Assembly: GCA_016462625.1 (NCBI GenBank)
Contig: JAEMSV010000183.1
Location: forward strand, 1-5,651
Direction of reading: 5' to 3'
From: Solirubrobacteraceae bacterium
Lineage (GTDB): Bacteria; Actinomycetota; Thermoleophilia; Solirubrobacterales; Solirubrobacteraceae
Length of the DNA stretch: 5,651 bases
Shown: piece by piece, positions 1-3,903 of the stretch
Layout of the letters: every line of letters begins with the position of its first letter
Position numbering within the stretch: position 1 is the first letter of the stretch
Position numbers and translations under genes: made by a program
The notes under the pieces: model-generated
Seen by the model: only the letters and a program-made list of their open reading frames with translations
Database searches by the model: none
What the model was told of the DNA's origin: nothing

Positions 1-734
1 GCCGCCGCGACGTCCGCGATGGCGGTCGCCTGCGGGACGCCGATGCCGAGCACGCCGCGCGTCGTGCACGCCGCGCCGGGGCCGACGCCCACGAGCACGC
101 CGGCCGCGCCGGTGCGCATGAGGTGCAGACCCGTGTGGTAGCTGGCACAGCCGCCGGCCACGACCGGGACGCCGACCTCGCGGATGAACTCCTTGAGGTT
201 CAGCGGCGGGCGATCGGTGTCCTCGGAGACGTGCTCGGCCGAGACCACGGTGCCCTGGATCACGAGGATGTCGAGACCGGCGTCGAGCGCCAGCTCGTAG
301 TACTTGCGGACCTTCTGGGGAGTCAGCGACGCGGCGACGACGACGCCCTGCTCCTTGATCTCCGCGACGCGCTGGGAGATGAGCTCCGGGATGACGGGCG
401 ACTGGTAGATCGCCTGCATCTCGCGGGTGGCCTCCTCCTTGGGCAGCTTCGCGATCCGCTGCAGCAGCTCGTCGGCGTTCTCGTAGCGCGTCCAGACGCC
501 CTCGAGATTCAGGACCGCAAGACCGCCGAGCTTGCCGATGATGCCTGCCGTCTGCGGGGATACGACCCCGTCCATGGCGGAAGCGAGGAGCGGGAGCTCG
601 AAGCGGTAGTCACCGAGCTTCCACGAGATGTCGACGTCGTCGGGGTCGCGCGTCCGCCGGGACGGAACAATCGCGATGTCGTCGAATCCGTATGCGCGGC
701 GGGCCTTCTTGCCGCGACCAATCTCTACTTCCAT
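1..734 (-). CDS. guaB3: GuaB3-family IMP dehydrogenase-like protein (C-terminus beyond window)
   Basis: Cytoplasmic TIM-barrel enzyme of the IMP dehydrogenase/GMP reductase superfamily, expected to act in guanine nucleotide synthesis (IMP to XMP with NAD+); the exact role of the GuaB3 branch in actinobacteria is less settled than that of GuaB. 244 codons are present. Visible landmarks: N-terminal MEVEIGRGKKARRAYGFDD (residues 1-19), substrate-site LLASAMDGVVSP (49-60), barrel strands VVVAAS (131-136) and ILVIQGTVVS (156-165), VVAGGCAS (191-198), and the catalytic-loop signature GPGAACTTRG (218-227) with the nucleophilic Cys at 223. The chain runs from the N-terminal barrel strands into the rest of the barrel without the ~120-residue CBS pair of ordinary GuaB, which is the GuaB3 hallmark. 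The family is about 370-380 residues, so roughly a third is missing beyond base 1. The ATG at 734 is chosen because the family N-terminus begins there and AGGA lies 7 nt upstream. Confidence 0.93.
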   Translation of the reverse strand, partial: MEVEIGRGKKARRAYGFDDIAIVPSRRTRDPDDVDISWKLGDYRFELPLLASAMDGVVSPQTAGIIGKLGGLAVLNLEGVWTRYENADELLQRIAKLPKEEATREMQAIYQSPVIPELISQRVAEIKEQGVVVAASLTPQKVRKYYELALDAGLDILVIQGTVVSAEHVSEDTDRPPLNLKEFIREVGVPVVAGGCASYHTGLHLMRTGAAGVLVGVGPGAACTTRGVLGIGVPQATAIADVAA

Positions 735-740
735 TGGGCG

Positions 741-746
741 ATCCTA
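741..746 (-). promoter_or_regulatory. guaB3 start-proximal TAGGAT: Shine-Dalgarno AGGA or leaderless -10
   Basis: The minus strand reads TAGGAT, then 6 nt (CGCCCA), then the guaB3 ATG. AGGA inside it (745-742) is a usable Shine-Dalgarno at 7-nt spacing. The same hexamer also fits the TANNNT -10 pattern, placed so that transcription would begin on the A of the ATG (leaderless). The 17-bp-spaced -35 position reads GTCTTT, a poor match, and overlaps the upstream terminator. Only about 28 bp separate the terminator T-run from the ATG, so a full promoter for guaB3 alone would have to overlap the terminator. The two readings cannot be separated from sequence. Confidence 0.35.
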
Positions 747-762
747 GGCGTCGGGACGGACG

Positions 763-786
763 AAAAGACCCCGCGCAGGCGGGGTC
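763..786 (-). terminator. Rho-independent terminator between the diguanylate cyclase and guaB3
   Basis: On the minus strand a perfect 8-bp stem GACCCCGC / GCGGGGTC (786-779 and 774-767) closes a CTGC tetraloop and is followed directly by TTTT (766-763). It lies 95 nt past the diguanylate cyclase stop and 28 nt before the guaB3 ATG, so its simplest role is to end transcription coming from the cyclase / narK side. The other strand has no T-run after the stem, so it looks one-directional. Confidence 0.85.
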
Positions 787-881
787 CCGGAGAGGAGAAA
801 CGCGCAGTTTGCGAGGACTCGTGCACGTCTGATCCAGGGTACCAGCGAAAGTTATGACCCCCGCGGCCGGGAGCATGCCGG

Positions 882-1919
882 TCAGACGGCGCGGGCCAGC
901 TTGCGGCGCTTGTCGCGCTTCGCGGCGTACATCCGCTCGTCGGCGACGCGCAGCGCCGCCTCCGGCGCCGATTCGTCGTCCGGCCAGACGGCGATGCCAA
1001 TGCTCGCGGTGACGCCGCCGTCGAGCGTGGTCTCGGCCAGCACTTCCGCCCGATCTGTGAGGTCGACGCCGGGTGCCGACACGACGCAGAACTCGTCCCC
1101 GCCCAGTCGGTAGGCGCGACCGTCGTCCCCGGCCGCCTGTTCCAGGACGCGGGCGAAGTCCGCGAGGAGGACATCCCCCGCCGCGTGGCCGTGGGTGTCG
1201 TTGTACGCCTTGAACCCGTCGAGGTCGCACAGGATCATCTGCACGGGACCCCCATGCAGCTCCTGGAGGTCGGCGTCCAGTGAGCGCCGGTTCAGCAGGC
1301 CGGTGAGCGAGTCCTCTCCCGCCATCCGCTCGAGGCGCGCGGCGTGTCGGCGGCCGACCGCTGCGATCTGGCGGTGGGCGCGCGTCGCGAGGATGACCAG
1401 GCTGAGGATCGCCAGCACCAGGACGACCGCGCTGCCGATCCGAGTCTGCCGCCGGGCCGCCTCGCGACGCGCCTGCTGGTCGGTGCGAATGGTGTCCGTC
1501 AGGCGTTCGATCTCCCCACCCGCTTCACGCAGCCCGCCGAGGAGCGAGGCCACGGAGACGCGGATGCCCGCGGACGACTCGATCAGTGCCTGCAGCCGCT
1601 CGACCTGCGGATCCCCAGGCAGGATCTCAGCGAGCTCGTCGGCGTGCATCGCGAGGACGCCTGCCTGGACGCCGACCGCCACGGTCAACGCACTCTGCCC
1701 CCGCTCGCCGCGATCATTGAGCCAGATCGCCGCCCCGAGGCGCACGGATGTCCCCATGTTGTCGGCGATCTGCTCGGCCTTCGCCTCAGCGCGGCTCGCG
1801 CGCTCCTCGCGGGTGTGGAGCTCTTCGAGCATCAGCCAGGCCAGCACGCCGACGATGACGGGCGCCACCAACCACAGCCAGCGCTGCGGCGTGCGGAAGA
1901 TGTCGCGTCCGGCGCCCAT
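882..1919 (-). CDS. Membrane-anchored GGDEF diguanylate cyclase
   Basis: 345-residue signalling enzyme expected to make cyclic di-GMP from two GTP at the inner face of the membrane. Order of parts: short cytoplasmic N-terminus, TM1 about residues 13-32, a ~128-residue largely helical extracytoplasmic segment (33-160) with no sensor family I recognise, TM2 about 161-179, a short linker, and a GGDEF domain (about 200-345). Catalytic features are intact: DSLTGLLNRR (203-212), metal-binding DLDGFKAYND (232-241) followed by HGHAAGD, RLGGDEF with the GGDEF at 273-277, GGVTASIGIA (301-310), and DERMYAAKRD (327-336). The inhibitory I-site (RxxD five residues before GGDEF) is absent; that position reads GDDG. 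No clear Shine-Dalgarno precedes the ATG at 1919 (upstream CACTCGCTGG), so the start is the family-consistent choice rather than a proven one. It lies 72 nt downstream of the DUF6457-like gene and could be read from the narK operon or from its own promoter. A terminator follows. Confidence 0.93.
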   Translation of the reverse strand: MGAGRDIFRTPQRWLWLVAPVIVGVLAWLMLEELHTREERASRAEAKAEQIADNMGTSVRLGAAIWLNDRGERGQSALTVAVGVQAGVLAMHADELAEILPGDPQVERLQALIESSAGIRVSVASLLGGLREAGGEIERLTDTIRTDQQARREAARRQTRIGSAVVLVLAILSLVILATRAHRQIAAVGRRHAARLERMAGEDSLTGLLNRRSLDADLQELHGGPVQMILCDLDGFKAYNDTHGHAAGDVLLADFARVLEQAAGDDGRAYRLGGDEFCVVSAPGVDLTDRAEVLAETTLDGGVTASIGIAVWPDDESAPEAALRVADERMYAAKRDKRRKLARAV

Positions 1920-1966
1920 CCAGCGAGTGTCGGCGGGATGGACACGCCGGGCGAGCGTCCCCGGGC

Positions 1967-1984
1967 GTCCATAGACACATGGAC
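1967..1984. repeat. ATGGAC inverted repeat between the DUF6457-like gene and the cyclase
   Basis: GTCCAT (1967-1972), a 6-bp centre AGACAC, then ATGGAC (1979-1984): a perfect 6+6 dyad. A third copy in direct orientation, ATGGACAC, lies at 1938-1945, 41 bp from the matching ATGGACAC at 1979-1986. All three are in the 72-nt gap upstream of the diguanylate cyclase start. The dyad is too weak and lacks a T-run, so I do not read it as a terminator; a dimeric repressor or activator site is the more natural reading, but no regulator can be named. Confidence 0.5.
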
Positions 1985-1995
1985 ACCGCTGTCAG
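1968..1995 (-). promoter_or_regulatory. Weak candidate promoter for the diguanylate cyclase
   Basis: The minus strand has CTGACA (1995-1990; 5 of 6 against TTGACA), a 16-bp spacer, and TATGGA (1973-1968; only TAT matches TATAAT). The predicted start is near 1961, giving a leader of about 42 nt. The -35 overlaps the stop codon of the DUF6457-like gene and the -10 overlaps the ATGGAC dyad, which would make the dyad a natural repression site. The -10 is poor, so this is only a candidate. Confidence 0.28.
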
Positions 1996-2213
1996 GACGC
2001 GTCGTCGCCCGCGACCTGTCGTACCAGCGCGAGCAGCTCCTCCACCGGCTTGCCGGTCACCCCGGCGACGTAACAGCACAGCGGCGCAGCGATCCGCTCC
2101 GAACTGTGCGCGGCGACAGCGGCCAGATCCAGCAGCTGGCCCATCTGCTCCTCCGTCGGCGGCGGCGCACCGGCCGCCGCCGCGAAGGCGTTGACGAACT
2201 CCTCGGCGGTCAT
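1992..2213 (-). CDS. DUF6457-like small protein, possibly linked to molybdenum cofactor
   Basis: 73-residue soluble protein with no signal peptide or membrane segment. It matches my memory of the DUF6457 pattern of actinobacteria: an acidic N-terminal helix (MTAEEFVNAFAAAAG), then LLDLAAVAAHSSER (residues 27-40) and AAPLCCYVAG (42-51), corresponding to LLDLARxxAHxxxRPAAPLxxFLxGLA, and a C-terminal helix VEELLALVRQVAG. DUF6457 members are often annotated with, or fused to, MobA-type molybdopterin-guanine dinucleotide proteins; the biochemical role is unknown. The ATG is 13 nt after the narK stop on the same strand, so co-transcription and coupled translation are likely. Only a weak GGCGG precedes the ATG. 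The cysteine pair replaces the usual TT before the aromatic residue. Family assignment is from motif recall, without a profile search. Confidence 0.72.
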   Translation of the reverse strand: MTAEEFVNAFAAAAGAPPPTEEQMGQLLDLAAVAAHSSERIAAPLCCYVAGVTGKPVEELLALVRQVAGDDAS

Positions 2214-2226
2214 GCCGCCGAGCGTA

Positions 2227-3720
2227 TTACGCGGACTCGTGCGCGAGCGACGGAGCGGCCGACTCCGCGGGCGAGCGCAGGTACACGGCCCACGTCACGG
2301 CGGCGAAGAAGAAGTACGCGCCGACGAAGACCCACAGCGCAGGCACGGACCAGTCCGAGTTGGCCTGGGCGACCGCGAGCTTCTCCGCGGGCGTCTCGGC
2401 GGCCTTGACGAGCGCCGACACCCCGAGGCTCGCCTCGCGCAGCACGACCTGAATCAGGAAGCCGCCGAACGCGCCCACCGCGCCGGCGATGCCGATGACC
2501 GCAGCAGCCTGGCGCTTGAAGTCGACCTTCGTGGCTTCCTCCGGCACACCCTTGCGCGCGGCCTCTTCCTTGCCGAGCCGGTTGAAGATCGTAGGGATCA
2601 TCCGATAGGTCGAGCCGTTACCGATGCCGGCGAGCAGGAAGACGAACATGAAGGAGACGAAGAACAGCGGGAAGCTGTGGCTGTTCACGCCGGCGATCCC
2701 GCTGATCGTGGCGAGCACCATGAGCAGGAACACCGCGAGCGTCACGCGCTCGCCGCCCAGTTTGTCCGACATCCAGCCGCCGAGCGGCCGCGCGACCGAC
2801 CCGATGAGCGCGCCCATGAAGCCGAGGCCGGCGAGGTACGTCGCGATGAACGGGTGCTGGCCCAGGAACTCCGGGAACGTGTTCTTGATGACGAGCGGCA
2901 ACGCGAACGAGAAGCCGATGAACGTGCCGAACGTGCCGATGTAGAGCAGCGACATGATCCACGTGTGCTTCTCGCGGACGGCGACGGCGTACGACTTCGT
3001 GTCCGACTTCGCGTCGCGGATGCTGTCCATGTAGAAGAACGCGCAGAGCGCGGCGATCACGATGAACGGAATCCACATGAGGCCGGCGTACGCCAGGTTC
3101 ACCTCGTGGATCGGGTTCTTCACGGCGGCGGCGGGGACGCCGACGATGATCACCAGCGGCACGAGCAGCTGGGTGATGGCGACACCGAGGTTGCCGCCGG
3201 CGGCGTTCAAGCCGAGCGCGAAGCCCTTCTTCGACTCGGGGTAGAAGAACGAGATGTTCGCCATGGACGAGCTGAAGTTGCCGCCACCGAGACCGGCCGT
3301 GGCCGCACAGGCGAGCAGAATCCAGAACTGCGAGTCGGCCGGCTGATCGGCGAGCCACCCGCTCGGCACGACGACAGCCACCAGCAGCGCCGGGATCAGG
3401 AGCAGCGATGCGCTGATGGTGGTCCACAACCGCCCGCCGAAGCGCGGGACCGCGAACGTGTACGGGATCCGCAGCGCGGAGCCCACAAGATTCGGCACCG
3501 CCGTCAGCCAGAACGTCTGGGAGAGCGTGAGCTCGATCCCGACGTTGCCCAGGTTGATGACGATGATGGTCCAGAGAACCCAGATGCTGAAGCCGAGGTT
3601 CTCGGCCAAGATGCTGAACCCGAGGTTCTTCCGGGCGATCGTCTTGCCCTCACGTTCCCAGAACGCCTCGTCGTCCGGGGTCCAATCATCGATCCACCGG
3701 CCTCGCGTCAACGCACTCAT
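2227..3720 (-). CDS. narK: Nitrate/nitrite transporter NarK (MFS, NNP family)
   Basis: 497-residue inner-membrane transporter of the nitrate/nitrite porter family, moving nitrate in (by proton symport or nitrate/nitrite exchange). Both family nitrate signatures are complete: GLGGGNFSSSMANISFFYP (residues 143-161) and AGIGNGSTYRMIP (364-376). The two substrate arginines of NarK have clear counterparts: R84 in TM2 (SALRIPY) and R311 in TM8 (GSVARPLGGWMSDKLGG). About twelve membrane segments can be traced. An actinobacterial-type N-terminal cytoplasmic extension (1-38) and a loop of about 30 residues before the last segment (439-470, EASLGVSALVKAAETPAEKL...) lengthen it relative to E. coli NarK. 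The start at 3720 is supported by a strong GGAGGA 5 nt upstream. It heads a likely operon with the DUF6457-like gene. The upstream region carries a GlnR-like box and a potentially switching leader. A 27-bp near-duplication lies near the N-terminus (see 3582-3629). Confidence 0.96.
   Translation of the reverse strand: MSALTRGRWIDDWTPDDEAFWEREGKTIARKNLGFSILAENLGFSIWVLWTIIVINLGNVGIELTLSQTFWLTAVPNLVGSALRIPYTFAVPRFGGRLWTTISASLLLIPALLVAVVVPSGWLADQPADSQFWILLACAATAGLGGGNFSSSMANISFFYPESKKGFALGLNAAGGNLGVAITQLLVPLVIIVGVPAAAVKNPIHEVNLAYAGLMWIPFIVIAALCAFFYMDSIRDAKSDTKSYAVAVREKHTWIMSLLYIGTFGTFIGFSFALPLVIKNTFPEFLGQHPFIATYLAGLGFMGALIGSVARPLGGWMSDKLGGERVTLAVFLLMVLATISGIAGVNSHSFPLFFVSFMFVFLLAGIGNGSTYRMIPTIFNRLGKEEAARKGVPEEATKVDFKRQAAAVIGIAGAVGAFGGFLIQVVLREASLGVSALVKAAETPAEKLAVAQANSDWSVPALWVFVGAYFFFAAVTWAVYLRSPAESAAPSLAHESA
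3582..3629. repeat. Imperfect 27-bp-period direct repeat inside narK
   Basis: Positions 3582-3602 and 3609-3629 agree at 20 of 21 bases, with a period of 27 bp (9 codons). In protein this gives two NLGFSI copies, residues 32-37 and 41-46 (NLGFSILAE then NLGFSIWVL), at the entry to TM1. Related NarK proteins have a similar but less repetitive stretch here, so this could be local gene conversion or chance convergence of codons. The frame is kept and the motif-bearing parts of the transporter are unaffected. Confidence 0.6.
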
Positions 3721-3765
3721 CGCAGTCCTCCGCAGTCAGTCATGGGTGATGACCGGGAGACTGCG
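3721..3765 (-). promoter_or_regulatory. narK leader with two mutually exclusive hairpins around the Shine-Dalgarno
   Basis: In the narK mRNA sense, CGCAGTC (3765-3759) is followed by TCCC, an inner hairpin GGTCAT / ATGACT with loop CACCC (3754-3738), GACTGCG copy 1 (3737-3731), then GAG and GACTGCG copy 2 (3727-3721) touching the ATG. Fold A pairs CGCAGTC with copy 1 (7 bp, stacked on the inner hairpin with a 4-nt bulge) and leaves most of the Shine-Dalgarno free. Fold B pairs CGCAGTCTCC (3765-3756) with GGAGGACTGCG (3731-3721): 10 bp with one bulged G at 3727, covering GGAG and ending at the start codon. The two share a strand and cannot coexist. This matters only if transcription starts upstream of 3765, which is not established. 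Confidence 0.5.
3726..3731 (-). promoter_or_regulatory. narK ribosome binding site GGAGGA
   Basis: GGAGGA on the minus strand ends 5 nt before the narK ATG. It is the strongest Shine-Dalgarno in the window; the neighbouring genes have weak or no such sites. It lies between two copies of GACTGCG (3737-3731 and 3727-3721), which matters for the leader structures described for 3721-3765. Confidence 0.85.
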
Positions 3766-3795
3766 CGACGCCCGTGTCCGCCCAATGCACACGGG

Positions 3796-3833
3796 GTGTC
3801 GACTTCGTGACGAGTTTGTTGCGAGTCCGTGTC
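3796..3833 (-). promoter_or_regulatory. GlnR-like operator: four GNNAC boxes at 11-bp period
   Basis: Read on the minus strand: GACAC (3833-3829), GCAAC (3822-3818), GTCAC (3811-3807) and GACAC (3800-3796), each separated by exactly 6 bp. Actinobacterial GlnR, the OmpR-type nitrogen regulator, binds gTnAC-n6-GaAAC units, often two in tandem, with GNNAC as the core of each box. Here all four boxes keep G..AC; the third matches gTnAC fully and the others miss one base. The array lies 76-113 bp upstream of the narK ATG, and nitrate uptake genes are established GlnR targets in streptomycetes and mycobacteria. It also lies about 69-106 bp upstream of the predicted start of the divergent gene, so it could serve either side. 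Presence of GlnR in this organism is assumed. Confidence 0.55.
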
Positions 3834-3866
3834 GACGACGGCGTGTCTACTCCAGACCGAGGCGCA

Positions 3867-3895
3867 TTGACCGACGCTCAGCTCGCGCGTACCCT
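3867..3895 (+). promoter_or_regulatory. Promoter of the propeller gene, predicted leaderless
   Basis: TTGACC (3867-3872; 5 of 6 against TTGACA), a 17-bp spacer, then TACCCT (3890-3895; TANNNT). The usual distance places transcription start at about 3902, within 2 nt of the ATG at 3904. No Shine-Dalgarno exists in the 8 nt between the -10 and the ATG (CCCGCGCC). Leaderless genes are common in actinobacteria, so promoter and start codon support each other. Confidence 0.68.
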
Positions 3896-3903
3896 CCCGC
3901 GCC

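Noticed and set aside
123..857. A 244-codon plus-strand frame opposite guaB3
   Set aside because: It is the antisense of the guaB3 reading frame and also runs through the terminator; the guaB3 protein is clear down to its catalytic-loop cysteine.
787..881. Possible purine riboswitch or attenuator leader for guaB3
   Set aside because: I found no conserved riboswitch core and no segment that pairs convincingly with the terminator stem as an antiterminator; the hairpin is more simply the terminator of the upstream gene.
1967..1984. Terminator for the narK-DUF6457 operon
   Set aside because: The stem is only 6 bp with mixed AT/GC content and no T-run on either strand.
1344..2408. A 354-codon plus-strand frame running across the cyclase, the DUF6457-like gene and the end of narK
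   Set aside because: It crosses three well-supported minus-strand genes and encodes Arg-rich sequence with no recognisable domain.
2191..3810. A 539-codon plus-strand open frame antisense to the whole of narK
   Set aside because: Its translation is a low-complexity Arg/Asp/Glu/His-rich chain with no domain, and it mirrors the codons of narK, whose two nitrate signatures and membrane segments are unmistakable. Long antisense frames are expected at this GC content.
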